A stretch of DNA of 64,000 nt. It comes from Streptomyces kaniharaensis (GTDB taxonomy: Bacteria > Actinomycetota > Actinomycetes > Streptomycetales > Streptomycetaceae). Positions 26,490 through 35,339 of the stretch are shown here, piece by piece. Where the stretch lies: contig NZ_WBOF01000001.1 of NCBI RefSeq assembly GCF_009569385.1, positions 2,366,001 to 2,430,000 of the forward strand, in the 5' to 3' direction. Under the pieces are notes generated by a model that saw only the letters and a program-made list of their open reading frames with translations, ran no database searches and was not told the origin of the DNA. The position numbers were made by a program, and so were the translations under genes. Position 1 is the stretch's first letter. Each line of letters starts with the position of its first letter.

Positions 26490-28877
26490 CTACTGGGCGG
26501 GCACCGCCGTGCCGTAGAAGGCGTCCAGCGCGTAGACGCAGCGGTCCTTGGAACCGACGAAGACCCGCCCGCCGACCGCCACCGGGGAGCCGGTGAGCTC
26601 GCCCTTGGTGCCGAGCTCCCAGCGCAGCTGACCGGTCGCCAGGTCCACGGTGTGCAGCGAGTGGTCCCGGCTGCCCAGGTGGACCAGGCCGTCCGCGACC
26701 GCCGGTGAGCCGACGATCTCGCCGCGCGCGGTGTAGCGCCAGCGCTCCCGGCCAGAAGACGCCTCGAAGGCGTACAGCACCTCGCCGCTGCCGACCAGCA
26801 CCATGCCGTCGCCGACGACCACCGGCTCGGCGCCCTGCCGGCTGCCGGTGACACCGCGCCAGCGGTCCCGCCCGGTGGCCGCGTCCAGCGCGTACACCGT
26901 GCCCAGGTAGTCGGCCACGTAGACCGCGTCGGCGTCCAGCGCGGGCGGGGTGAACAGCACCACCGGGGCCTCGAAGCGCCAGCGCTCCACGCCGGTGGCC
27001 GCGTCCAGCGCGTACACCCGGGTGCCGGCCGTCACGTACAGCACGCCGCCGCGCTCGACCGGGTGCGAGGGGACGTCCTCGCCGACCGGGAAGGACCAGC
27101 GCAGGCCCGCGCCGCGCGGGTCCACGCTGCGCAGCCGCCCGGCGCCGTAGTAGTACGCGGCGCCGGCCACCAGGACCGGGCCGGACTGCGGGTTCTCGTA
27201 GTCCTGCTGGGCGTCGTCGGCGCGCCACAGCTCGGCGCCGGTGGCGGCCGAGCGCAGCTGGACGCCGCCGCCCCGGACGCCGCAGCAGAGCACGCCGTCG
27301 GCGGCGGACAGCGAGTAGACCCAGCCGTCCAGCGAGGTGCGCCAGCGCTCGGTGCCGTCCGCGACGTCGACGGTGTACAGGTGCGGGCCGTCTGCGGCGT
27401 GCACCCGGCCGGCGTCCACGGCGAGCGCCCAGGCCACGTCCCGGGTCTTGTAGCGGCGCTGGCCGGAGGCGATGTCCAGCGCGTGCACCTCGAAGCTGGA
27501 GACGAACAGCGTGCCGTCGGCGACCACCGGGGTGCCCCAGACGTCGTTGGACATCCGGAACCGCCAGGGCCGCCAGCGCGGCGCCGGGGGCTGCGCCGGG
27601 GCCGGCTGCGGCGCCGTCCGCCGGACCCAGTCGGTCGCGGCCGGCGCGGCCCCCGGGACGGGCTGCTCGTGCTCGGCCCGCGGCCCCGGGCCTATCCGCA
27701 CCGAGGCGCCGGGCAGCCGTACCTCGGCGCCGGCGTTGGTCGGCGCACGGTGCTTGTTGGGGGAGCGGATCTTCTCGGTGGCGATCTCGGCCTCGGAGGC
27801 CGTACCGGGACGGACCGCGTGCACCGGCCCGAACGGGGGCGGGGGCTGCCCGCCCGGATGCTGGGTGCGCGGGTCCGCCGGGCCGGGGCGCTGGGCCGGC
27901 ACCTGCTGGTGCGACTGCGGCGGCTCGGGCCGGGCGGGTGCGGCCTGCGGCTCGGGCCGGGCCGGTGGGGGCGGCGGGGCTGTCGTGCGCCGGCCGCGCT
28001 TGCGCTCGATCAGCTCCAGCGCGTTGGCCGGGAGCCAGTCCCCGGCCTCGCCGGAGGCGTCGTCCCGGGAGAACAGGTGCGGAGCCAGCTCGGCCTGGAT
28101 CTGCGCCGGGGTGGGCCGGTGCTCGGGCGAGGGCCGCATGCAGGCGCGGACCAGGTCCATCAGCTCGGGCGGCATCCCGGAGTAGTCGGGCTGCTCGCGC
28201 AGCAGCTGGAACACCGTCTCGACCGGGTTGGAGCCGCGGTACGGCGGGTGCCCGGTGGCGCAGAACACCATCAGCGAGCCGAGCGAGAAGACGTCGCTGG
28301 CGCCGCGCACGGTCCGGCTGTCCCGGGCCTGCTCGGGCGACATGTAGGCGGGGGTGCCGACGGCGACGTTAGTCATGGTGAGCCGAGTGCTCGACACGCC
28401 GGCCGCGATGCCGAAGTCGATCACCTTCGGGCCGTCCTCGACCACCAGGACGTTGGAGGGCTTCAGGTCCCGGTGGATCAGCCCGGCGGCGTGGATGGAC
28501 TGCAGCGCCTCGGCGATGCCGGCGACCAGCCAGCGCGTGGCGTCCACCGGCAGCGGGCCGCACTCCTCGACCAGGTCCTCCAGGGACGGCGCCGGGATGT
28601 ACGCCGTGGCCAGCCAGGGCACCCTGGCGTCGGCGTCGGCGTCCACGACGGCCGCGGTGTAGAAGCCGCCGACCGTCTTGGCCGCCGCGATCTCCCGGGC
28701 GAAACGGACCCGGAACAGCTCGTCCTCGGCCAGCTCCCCCCGGACGGTCTTGATGGCCACCCGCCGGCCGGAGGCGGAGCGGGCCAGGTAGACCAGGCCC
28801 ATCCCGCCCGCGCCGAGTCGCCCCAGCACCTCGAAGGGCCCGATCCGCCTCGGATCGTGCGCCGTCAGCTGGTCCAC
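26490..28877 (-). CDS. Ser/Thr protein kinase with C-terminal PQQ-type beta-propeller
   Basis: A 795-residue Hanks-type kinase. The P-loop is GRLGAGGMG (residues 19-27), the ATP lysine is K43 in VAIKTVRG, the catalytic loop is HRDLKPSN, the Mg loop is DFGIA and the activation segment ends MSPEQ. A Pro-rich linker (about 300-430) leads to eight or so PQQ/quinoprotein-like propeller repeats to the C-terminus (for example RRYKTRDVAWALAVDAG and LYAFEASSGRERWRYT). No transmembrane helix is visible, unlike PknB or PknD, so the propeller would be cytoplasmic. The start is taken as GTG at 28877 (VDQLTAHDPRRIG) with GGGGAGG upstream. The propeller may bind a ligand or partner proteins. Confidence 0.92.
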   Translation of the reverse strand: MDQLTAHDPRRIGPFEVLGRLGAGGMGLVYLARSASGRRVAIKTVRGELAEDELFRVRFAREIAAAKTVGGFYTAAVVDADADARVPWLATAYIPAPSLEDLVEECGPLPVDATRWLVAGIAEALQSIHAAGLIHRDLKPSNVLVVEDGPKVIDFGIAAGVSSTRLTMTNVAVGTPAYMSPEQARDSRTVRGASDVFSLGSLMVFCATGHPPYRGSNPVETVFQLLREQPDYSGMPPELMDLVRACMRPSPEHRPTPAQIQAELAPHLFSRDDASGEAGDWLPANALELIERKRGRRTTAPPPPPARPEPQAAPARPEPPQSHQQVPAQRPGPADPRTQHPGGQPPPPFGPVHAVRPGTASEAEIATEKIRSPNKHRAPTNAGAEVRLPGASVRIGPGPRAEHEQPVPGAAPAATDWVRRTAPQPAPAQPPAPRWRPWRFRMSNDVWGTPVVADGTLFVSSFEVHALDIASGQRRYKTRDVAWALAVDAGRVHAADGPHLYTVDVADGTERWRTSLDGWVYSLSAADGVLCCGVRGGGVQLRSAATGAELWRADDAQQDYENPQSGPVLVAGAAYYYGAGRLRSVDPRGAGLRWSFPVGEDVPSHPVERGGVLYVTAGTRVYALDAATGVERWRFEAPVVLFTPPALDADAVYVADYLGTVYALDAATGRDRWRGVTGSRQGAEPVVVGDGMVLVGSGEVLYAFEASSGRERWRYTARGEIVGSPAVADGLVHLGSRDHSLHTVDLATGQLRWELGTKGELTGSPVAVGGRVFVGSKDRCVYALDAFYGTAVPAQ

Positions 28878-29325
28878 TCCGCTGCCACCTCCCCGTTTCC
28901 GCACCCGCCGCGGGGTGCCGGACCCGATTCTCCATGGCGGCCCGGCCCATCTCCAACCTCACCTGGCCGGAGCCCGGGCAGAGGGTCCGGGCGGGCTCCG
29001 GGCGGACGCTGCCAGGTCAGTGGCGGCGGAACGGCCGGATTCTGACGCCAGCTCCGGGTCCGGCTTGCGCCCGGGCCGTCCACCGCTCTCACGGGCGGCC
29101 GATCACACACCTTCCGAATCCGTCACGCTCGGTCACCCGATCACCCCTCAGCGGACTCGACGTCACGCTGTGAGATCGAAAGCACACGGGGGGGCGACAA
29201 CGAAGCCGCCAGAGCGCCGTGAATATCCGTCCGAAGTGCTTCGCGGCCCTATACCAACCCCCCCGGGCGGAGTAATAGTCGCATCACCGAATCGCGCCAA
29301 GATCGTGCCACGGTAAGCTGACGGC
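28878..29325. other. Long intergenic region between kinase and TetR genes
   Basis: About 450 bases without a convincing gene. The right half is less GC-rich than the surroundings (GTGAATATCC, CTATACCAACC, GTAATAGTCGC), which suits a promoter region for the TetR gene. A 12-base palindrome CGAAGTGCTTCG lies at 29232-29243. Both flanking genes are transcribed away from it, so it contains two promoters. Confidence 0.5.
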
Positions 29326-29973
29326 ATGACAGGACAAGTTCGCACCGTCGACGGTCGCGTCGCCGGGCGACGCGGACAGGAGACGCGGCAGAAGCTGCTC
29401 GACTGCCTCCGCGAGATGCTCAGCACGTCGCCCTATCGGGACGTCAAGGTCATCGACGTCGCCCGTATGGCGGGTACCTCCCCCGCGACCTTCTACCAGT
29501 ACTTCCCGGATGTCGAGGGCGCAGTCCTCGAAATCGCCGAGGAAATGGCCAAGGACGCCGACACCCTCAAAGAGCTGGTGACCGGAAAGTCCTGGGCAGG
29601 GAAGTCCGGACCGACCACTTCGGAAGAACTGGTCGACGGATTCCTCGCCTTCTGGCGCAAGAACGACGCCATTCTCCGAGTGGTCACGCTCGGTGCCGCC
29701 GAAGGGGACAAGCGGTTCTTCAAGATCCGCATGACCGTCCTCAACGCGGTCGCCAAGCCGCTCGCGGATGCCGTCAAGGAACTCCAGGCGAAGGGGCAGG
29801 CCGACAAGACACTCGACCCGAACGCCGTCGCCGGGGCCCTGGTCTCGCTGCTCGCCTCGGCGGCCGAGCACCAGAAGGCCTTCACCTCCTGGGGCGTCAA
29901 GGTCAAGGACCTCAAGCCCAATCTCGCTCCCTTGGTGTACCTGGGCGTCACCGGCAAGAAGGCGCCCAAGTAG
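29326..29973 (+). CDS. TetR-family transcriptional regulator
   Basis: A 215-residue TetR regulator. The N-terminal helix-turn-helix is RRGQETRQKLLDCLREML followed by VIDVARMAGTSPATFYQYF. The C-terminal ligand domain is TetR_C-like and ends VTGKKAPK. I recognise it as a highly conserved streptomycete TetR protein of unknown ligand. The ATG at 29326 fits well. It is followed by a strong hairpin and convergent with the FabH-type gene. No divergent target gene is adjacent, which suggests a distal or autoregulatory role. Confidence 0.9.
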   Translation: MTGQVRTVDGRVAGRRGQETRQKLLDCLREMLSTSPYRDVKVIDVARMAGTSPATFYQYFPDVEGAVLEIAEEMAKDADTLKELVTGKSWAGKSGPTTSEELVDGFLAFWRKNDAILRVVTLGAAEGDKRFFKIRMTVLNAVAKPLADAVKELQAKGQADKTLDPNAVAGALVSLLASAAEHQKAFTSWGVKVKDLKPNLAPLVYLGVTGKKAPK

Positions 29974-30096
29974 ACCACCCGCTCATCCGACCATCCGCTC
30001 CGCGCGCAGCCCCGGCCTCCTGTCCGGGGAACGACGGACGGCGGCCGTGTCCTCGGGGGAGGTCCGCCGACGTACCGCACGCGCACCGGAGCCAGA

Positions 30097-30146
30097 CATG
30101 CCGGTGGGCGGGCGCCCCTCACACGGGGTGCCCGCCCACCGGCATG
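30097..30146. terminator. Long bidirectional hairpin terminator
   Basis: A perfect 17-bp outer stem (30097-30113 with 30130-30146) encloses a further 5-bp stem (30114-30118 with 30125-30129). It lies between the converging TetR and FabH-type genes. Confidence 0.88.
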
Positions 30147-30162
30147 TTCGCGTTCCCGCCTC

Positions 30163-31107
30163 CTACGGGCAGCGCACCACCTGGCCGGCGTAGGCCAGGC
30201 CGCCGCCGAAGCCGAACAGCAGCACCGGATCGCCGGGCGACAGCTCGCCGCGCTCGACCAGCTTGGAGAAGGCCAGCGGGATGGACGCGGCCGAGGTGTT
30301 GCCGGACTCCACCACGTCCCGGGCGACCACCGCGTCGGGGGCACCCAGCTTCTTCGCGATCGCGTCGATGATCCGCAGGTTGGCCTGGTGCGGCACGAAG
30401 CCCTTCAGCTCGGACGGGTCGATCCCGGCCCGCTCGCAGGCCTGCCGGGCCAGCGGGGCGAGCTGGGTGGTGGCCCAGCGGAACACCGACTGGCCCTGCT
30501 GGCTGATCACCGGATCCCAGCCCGTGATCACCACGGCGTCGCCCCGCTCCGGCTCGGAGCCCCAGACCACCGGGCCGATGCCGGGCTCGGCGCCCTCCTC
30601 CTGGGCCTCCACGACCGCGGCACCGGCGCCGTCGCCGAAGATCACGCAGGTCGAGCGGTCGGTCCAGTCGAGGGTGTCGGACATCCGCTCGGCGCCGATC
30701 ACCAACGCGCGCCGCGCCGCCCCGGCCCGGATCGCGTGGTCCGCGGTGGCCAGCGCGTACGAGAAGCCGGAGCAGACCGTGTTGATGTCGTACGCGGCGG
30801 GCGCGCGGACGCCCAGTCGGGCGGCCACGGCGGCGGCCGTGTTGGGGCTGCGCTCGATCGCGGTGCAGGTGGCGACGACGACCAGGTCGATCTCGTCGGC
30901 CGTCCGGCCGCTGCGGGCCAGCGCCTTCTGCGCCGCCTCGGTGGCGAGGTCGACGAGGGTCTCACCCTCGGCGATGTGCCGGGTCCTGATCCCCACCCGG
31001 CTGCGGATCCACTCGTCGGTGGTGTCGACGAGCGCCGCCAGGTCGTCGTTGGAGAGGACCTTCGGGGGCTGGTAGTGGCCTAGTGCCACAATGCGCGAAC
31101 CGCTCAT
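30163..31107 (-). CDS. Beta-ketoacyl-ACP synthase III (FabH-type)
   Basis: A 314-residue thiolase-fold condensing enzyme. The catalytic triad is visible: Cys112 in INTVCSGFSYAL, His in FVPHQANLRIIDAIAK and Asn in VESGNTSAASIPLA. The C-terminal GFGGGLAYAGQVVRC completes the family fold. FabH condenses an acyl-CoA primer with malonyl-ACP to begin fatty acid synthesis. Here it stands alone, without fabD, acpP or fabF, so it is probably an extra copy with its own primer preference or a role in a secondary pathway. The ATG at 31107 (MSGSRIVALGHYQP) is typical. A longer frame upstream is not family sequence. Confidence 0.92.
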   Translation of the reverse strand: MSGSRIVALGHYQPPKVLSNDDLAALVDTTDEWIRSRVGIRTRHIAEGETLVDLATEAAQKALARSGRTADEIDLVVVATCTAIERSPNTAAAVAARLGVRAPAAYDINTVCSGFSYALATADHAIRAGAARRALVIGAERMSDTLDWTDRSTCVIFGDGAGAAVVEAQEEGAEPGIGPVVWGSEPERGDAVVITGWDPVISQQGQSVFRWATTQLAPLARQACERAGIDPSELKGFVPHQANLRIIDAIAKKLGAPDAVVARDVVESGNTSAASIPLAFSKLVERGELSPGDPVLLFGFGGGLAYAGQVVRCP

Positions 31108-31238
31108 AGTGCCATGCAACCGGGTTACTCGCTGGTCAGCGGGGCGCGACCGGCTACAGGATCCGCCCCCTCGAACTGTAGGAGGCCCACAAGGGGCGTT
31201 GCGGCGCCTGGGTCGTGCGCCTCGCGCGTCCGCCGAGG

Positions 31239-32453
31239 TCAAGCGGCCAGCGAGGCCGCGTCGCCCATGACGATCACCGGGTGGGCCGCCGGGTTCAGGG
31301 TGCGGATCAGCTGCGCCATCTTGTCCTCGGGGATGGACACGCAGCCGTGGGTGGGGCCGTCGTGGTCGACGTGGAGCCAGATGCCGCCGCCCTTGGAGGA
31401 GCCGTTCGGGCGCCGCGGGTCGAGCGGGGAGTTGCCCGGCACGCGGTTGTAGTTGATCGCGACGACGTAGTCGAAGGAGCCGGCCAGCTGGTCGCCGAAG
31501 AAGCCCGTCCCGGAGACGACGAAGCTCGGGTCCCGGTCGTAGGGGAGCTTGCTGCCGGGGTCGGCGATGCGGCCGCCGGCGTCGGTGAGGGTGAAGACGC
31601 CGATCGGGCTGCGCAGGTCGCCCTCGTGGTGGTCGGTGGTCCAGCCGTTCTTGCCGTTGTGGCCCTGCCAGGTCTCGCCGGCCAGCCAGCGGCCCTCGGG
31701 GGTCCTGGTCCAGACGGTGACGGTGTTCTTGTCGGTGTCCTTGCCCTGGCCCGAGGCGAGCACCACCTGGCTGGTCTCGGCCGGGATCTTGGCGGTGAAG
31801 GCGGCGCCGAGGCCGGGTATCGCGGCCAGCGAGCCGTCGGGGCGGGACTCGCCGCGGCCGGCGGCGGCGGTGTCGGACTGCCGGTCGGCGGCGGCCTGGG
31901 CGGCGGCGGGCCGGGCGGCGTCCGGGGCGGGCTGGTCGGGCTTGCTGACGCCCTCCGGGCCGGGGCCGTCGGCGGCGGTGACGCCGGGCTTGGCGGTGTC
32001 CTGGCCGACGGTGTACCAGCCGGCGGCGGCCGCGACGAGGAGCGCGGTGCCGGCCATCACCGCCTTGCCGTGACGTTTCTGCTTGGCCTTGCGGCGGCGA
32101 CCGCGGGCAGCCGTCCTGGCACCCTCCGGGGCCGCGGCGGCGGGGCGGGGTTCGAGCTCGGCCGTCGGATCGAAGGCGGGCTCCGGTTCGAAGGCGGGCT
32201 CCGGCTCGGGCTCGTACGACTGGTACGACTCGTCGTACGCATCGGAGTACCCGTCATCGGCCTGTGGATACTGCTCGTACGACTGGTACGCCTGGTAGTC
32301 GCCGTAGTGGTCCTGCTGGACCGGCTGCTGGTACGGCTCATACGTCCCGTACGACTCGTCATATGCCTCGTACGACTGCTGCGGCACCCCGTACACCGGC
32401 TCCGGCATCGGCTCGTACGACGGGTACGTGGTGACGCTATGAGAACCGGACAT
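31239..32453 (-). CDS. L,D-transpeptidase (YkuD family) with Tyr-rich cytoplasmic region
   Basis: A 404-residue cell-wall enzyme. Residues 1-100 are unusually rich in Tyr, Glu, Gln and Ser, with repeated YDESY, SYEP and YQSYE motifs. A basic patch (RRRKAKQKR) precedes one transmembrane helix at about 131-150, giving a type II topology. A Pro/Ala linker and the extracytoplasmic YkuD domain follow. The active site is THGCVSI with Cys371 and His369. L,D-transpeptidases form 3-3 peptidoglycan cross-links and may attach other chains. It lacks the longer lipoprotein/Ig architecture of many mycobacterial homologues. The ATG at 32453 is clear. Confidence 0.88.
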   Translation of the reverse strand: MSGSHSVTTYPSYEPMPEPVYGVPQQSYEAYDESYGTYEPYQQPVQQDHYGDYQAYQSYEQYPQADDGYSDAYDESYQSYEPEPEPAFEPEPAFDPTAELEPRPAAAAPEGARTAARGRRRKAKQKRHGKAVMAGTALLVAAAAGWYTVGQDTAKPGVTAADGPGPEGVSKPDQPAPDAARPAAAQAAADRQSDTAAAGRGESRPDGSLAAIPGLGAAFTAKIPAETSQVVLASGQGKDTDKNTVTVWTRTPEGRWLAGETWQGHNGKNGWTTDHHEGDLRSPIGVFTLTDAGGRIADPGSKLPYDRDPSFVVSGTGFFGDQLAGSFDYVVAINYNRVPGNSPLDPRRPNGSSKGGGIWLHVDHDGPTHGCVSIPEDKMAQLIRTLNPAAHPVIVMGDAASLAA

Positions 32454-32525
32454 ACCGATGATCCTGCCAAATGCCGTACCCGTTGGTAAACCCGGGTCGT
32501 TGTGCGGGAGCCGTGAAGACGACCG

Positions 32526-32555
32526 CCCCCCGGGCCGGCGGTGCGGCCCGGGAGG
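32526..32555 (-). terminator. GC-rich hairpin after mqnE
   Basis: A 9-bp perfect stem (32529-32537 with 32544-32552) with three further partial pairs follows the mqnE stop by about 25 bases in the direction of transcription. The transpeptidase gene start lies beyond it. Confidence 0.65.
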
Positions 32556-32579
32556 CGGGAAACGGCAGGTGGGGGAGGG

Positions 32580-33743
32580 TCAGAGGCGCATCGCCTGCGG
32601 GGCCTCACGGCGCATCGGGTCCGGGCCCTCGTACTCGCGGATCACCTCGTAGCGGGTGTTGCGCTCGACGGGGCGGAAGCCGGCGTCGCGGATCAGGCCG
32701 AGCAGGTCGTCGCGGCCGAGCTTGTTCGGGGTGCCGAAGTTGTCCGCGTCGTGGGTGATCTTGTACTCGACGACCGAGCCGTCCATGTCGTCCGCGCCGT
32801 GGCTGAGCGCCAGCTGCGCGGTGGTGACGCCGTGCATCACCCAGAAGACCTTGACGTGCGGGACGTTGTCGAAGAGCAGCCGGGAGACCGCGAACGTCTT
32901 CAGCGCCTCGGCGCCGGTGGCCATCTCGGTGCGCTCCATCAGCCGGTTGCGCACGACGCCGTCCTTGGAGTCGTGGAAGTCGTGCTGGTAGCGCAGCGGG
33001 ATGAAGACCTGGAAGCCGCCGGTCTCGTCCTGGAGCTCGCGCAGCCGCAGCACGTGGTCCACCCGGTGGCGGGGCTCCTCGATGTGGCCGTACAGCATGG
33101 TGCAGGGCGTCTTGAGGCCCTTGCTGTGGGCGAGGCGGTGGATCCGTGACCAGTCCTCCCAGTGGGTGTCGTGGTCGACGATGTGCTGGCGGACCTCCCA
33201 GTCGAAGATCTCCGCGCCGCCGCCGGTCAGCGACTCCAGGCCGGCGTCGATCAGTTCGTCGAGGATCTCGTCGGCGGACAGGCCGCTGATCTTCTCGAAC
33301 CAGTGGATCTCGGTGGCGGTGAAGGCCTTCAGCGAGACGTTCGGCAGGGCCGCCTTCAGCTCCCGCAGCGAGCGCGGGTAGTAACGCCACGGCAGGGTCG
33401 GGTGCAGGCCGTTGACGATGTGCAGCTCGGTGAGGGACTCGACCTCCATCGCCTTGGCGAGGCGGACGGCCTCCTCGATACGCATCGTGTAGGCGTCCTT
33501 CTCGCCCGGCTTGCGCTGGAACGAGCAGTAGGCGCAGGAGGCGCTGCACACGTTGGTCATGTTGAGGTGGCGGTTGACGTTGAAGTGGACGACGTCGCCG
33601 TTCTTCCGGGTCCGCACGTGGTGGGCCAGGCCGCCCAGCCAGGCCAGGTCGTCGCTCTCGTAGAGCGCGATCCCGTCCTCGCGGGTCAGCCGCTCACCCG
33701 AGTGGACCTTCGCCTCCAGCTCGCGCTTGAGCCCTGCGTCCAT
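32580..33743 (-). CDS. mqnE: Aminodeoxyfutalosine synthase (radical SAM)
   Basis: A 387-residue radical SAM enzyme. The CxxxCxxC motif is C66-C70-C73 in NVCSASCAYCSF. The conserved HIVNGLHPTLPWRYY, KAFTATEIHWF and EKISGLS are typical of MqnE. It joins 3-[(1-carboxyvinyl)oxy]benzoate to SAM-derived adenosyl, giving aminodeoxyfutalosine, the first committed intermediate of the futalosine menaquinone pathway used by streptomycetes. The ATG at 33743 gives the usual length. It precedes the transpeptidase gene on the same strand and follows the dehydratase gene by 51 bases. ubiX, probably another menaquinone gene, is 1.6 kb away. Confidence 0.95.
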   Translation of the reverse strand: MDAGLKRELEAKVHSGERLTREDGIALYESDDLAWLGGLAHHVRTRKNGDVVHFNVNRHLNMTNVCSASCAYCSFQRKPGEKDAYTMRIEEAVRLAKAMEVESLTELHIVNGLHPTLPWRYYPRSLRELKAALPNVSLKAFTATEIHWFEKISGLSADEILDELIDAGLESLTGGGAEIFDWEVRQHIVDHDTHWEDWSRIHRLAHSKGLKTPCTMLYGHIEEPRHRVDHVLRLRELQDETGGFQVFIPLRYQHDFHDSKDGVVRNRLMERTEMATGAEALKTFAVSRLLFDNVPHVKVFWVMHGVTTAQLALSHGADDMDGSVVEYKITHDADNFGTPNKLGRDDLLGLIRDAGFRPVERNTRYEVIREYEGPDPMRREAPQAMRL

Positions 33744-33794
33744 GCGGTGCCCCGCCTCCTCCGACTTCGTTTCCTTGCCGGAACGAGCGTACGC

Positions 33795-34757
33795 CTATGC
33801 CGAGAGCAGCTCCGCGAGCAGTGCCGGTTCGATGTTCCCGCCGCTCACGACGGCTGCGACCGCCCGGCCGCCGGTCTCGGCGGCGCGGTGGAAGTAGGCC
33901 GCGGGGGCGACCGCGCCGGACGGCTCGGCGACGAGCCGGCCGCGGCGGGCCAACAGGGCGACGGTGGCGCGGATCTCGTCCTCGGTGACGGTGACGATGT
34001 CGTCCACGTAGGCGGTGATGTGCTCGAACGGCAGCTCGCCGACGGACGGGGTGCGCAGGCCGTCCGCGATGGTGCGGTAGGTGTCGGCGACCGGCCAGGC
34101 GAGCCGGCGGCCGGCTCGCAGGCTGGCCTGGGCGTCGGCGGCCAGCTCCGGCTCGACGCCGATCACGCGGATGTCCGGGCGGGTGAGCTTGAGCGCGGCC
34201 GCCGTCCCGCCGATCAGTCCGCCGCCGCTGACCGGCACCAGGACGGTGTCCAGCGCGGCCGGGGCGTCCTCGGCGATCTCCAGGCCGACCGTGCCCTGGC
34301 CCGCGACGATGAACGGGTCGTCGTACGGCGGCACCCAGACGTAACCGTGCCGCTCGGCCAGCTCGGCGGGCAGCGTGTCCCGCTCCCCGGGCGGCACCAG
34401 GATCACCTCGGCGCCGAACGCGCGGGTCGACTCCACCTTCACCGCGGGCGAGGTGTCCGGCATCACGATCACGGCCTTGATGCCGAGCAGCCCGGCCGCG
34501 TAGGCCACCGCCTGCGCGTGGTTGCCGCTCGACTGGGCGACCACCCCGCGGGCCCGCTCGTCCGCGCTGAGCGCGGCCAGCCGGTTGTAGGCGCCGCGGG
34601 TCTTGAAGGCCCCGGTCGGCTGGAGGTTCTCCGGCTTCAGCCAGAGCCGACGCTCGCCCTCGGCCGCCCATGGGGCGGGGACCAGCGGGGTGCGTACGGC
34701 CACTCCCGCGATCCGCTGCCGGGCCGCGCGCAGCTCCTCCAGACCGACCAGTGCCAT
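33795..34757 (-). CDS. Threonine/serine dehydratase (PLP-dependent)
   Basis: A 320-residue fold-type II PLP enzyme without an ACT regulatory domain. Lys52 in PTGAFKTRGA forms the Schiff base. SSGNHAQAVA binds the substrate carboxylate and VPVSGGGLIGG binds the cofactor phosphate. The C-terminal VSGGNIEPALLAELL is typical of catabolic threonine ammonia-lyases and serine racemase-like enzymes. It converts L-threonine to 2-oxobutanoate and ammonia, and possibly serine to pyruvate. It is the second gene of a two-gene unit with the Lrp-type regulator, starting four bases after that stop. This suggests amino-acid-responsive control. Confidence 0.9.
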   Translation of the reverse strand: MALVGLEELRAARQRIAGVAVRTPLVPAPWAAEGERRLWLKPENLQPTGAFKTRGAYNRLAALSADERARGVVAQSSGNHAQAVAYAAGLLGIKAVIVMPDTSPAVKVESTRAFGAEVILVPPGERDTLPAELAERHGYVWVPPYDDPFIVAGQGTVGLEIAEDAPAALDTVLVPVSGGGLIGGTAAALKLTRPDIRVIGVEPELAADAQASLRAGRRLAWPVADTYRTIADGLRTPSVGELPFEHITAYVDDIVTVTEDEIRATVALLARRGRLVAEPSGAVAPAAYFHRAAETGGRAVAAVVSGGNIEPALLAELLSA

Positions 34758-34761
34758 GCCG

Positions 34762-35220
34762 TCACTCTCCTTCGGGAGGAAGCTCGCTCACCCGGTTCTC
34801 CCACTTCGTGGAGAGTACGACGGTGGTACGGGTGCGGGCCACACCCTTCGTGCCCGAGATCCGCTTGACCACCGATTCCAGGCCCGCCACGTCGGCCACC
34901 CGGACCTTGAGCATGTACGAGTCGTCACCCGCGATGAACCAGCAGTCCTCGACCTCGCTGAGGTCCTTCAGCCGGAACGCGACGTCCTCGTGGTCGGCCG
35001 CGTCGGTCAGCTGAAGGCCGATCAGGGCCGTGACGCCGAAGCCGAGCGAGGCCGGGTTGACCGTCGCGCGGTAGCCGGTGATGACACCGGCCTGCTCAAG
35101 GCGGTTGATCCGGTCCGTGACGCTCGGGCCGGAGAGTCCGACCAGCCGGCCCAGCTCGGCGTAGGACGCACGGCCGTTCTCCCGGAGCGCCTGGATGAGC
35201 TGTCTGTCCACCGTGTCCAT
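34762..35220 (-). CDS. Lrp/AsnC-family transcriptional regulator
   Basis: A 152-residue feast/famine regulator. The N-terminal HTH is DRQLIQALRENGRASYAELG and LSGPSVTDRINRLEQAGVI. The C-terminal RAM domain binds amino-acid effectors (GLQLTDAADHEDV, ISGTKGVARTRT). It starts with ATG at 35220. The dehydratase gene follows after four bases, so it probably controls amino-acid catabolism, including its own operon. Its residue length and domain order are normal. Confidence 0.93.
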   Translation of the reverse strand: MDTVDRQLIQALRENGRASYAELGRLVGLSGPSVTDRINRLEQAGVITGYRATVNPASLGFGVTALIGLQLTDAADHEDVAFRLKDLSEVEDCWFIAGDDSYMLKVRVADVAGLESVVKRISGTKGVARTRTTVVLSTKWENRVSELPPEGE

Positions 35221-35339
35221 ATACCGTCCGCGTCCTTCCGAACCTCACCAGACCCACAGATCATTATCCGGATTCAAAGGCGCCGTGCAGGGACCAACCC
35301 GGATATCGCAGAGAACATACTCTCCCGCCTCCGACCTTC

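Noticed and set aside
29232..29243. CGAAGTGCTTCG palindrome as a TetR operator
   Set aside because: The arms are only five bases and far from the start codon. Such palindromes are frequent by chance, so I did not list it as an operator.
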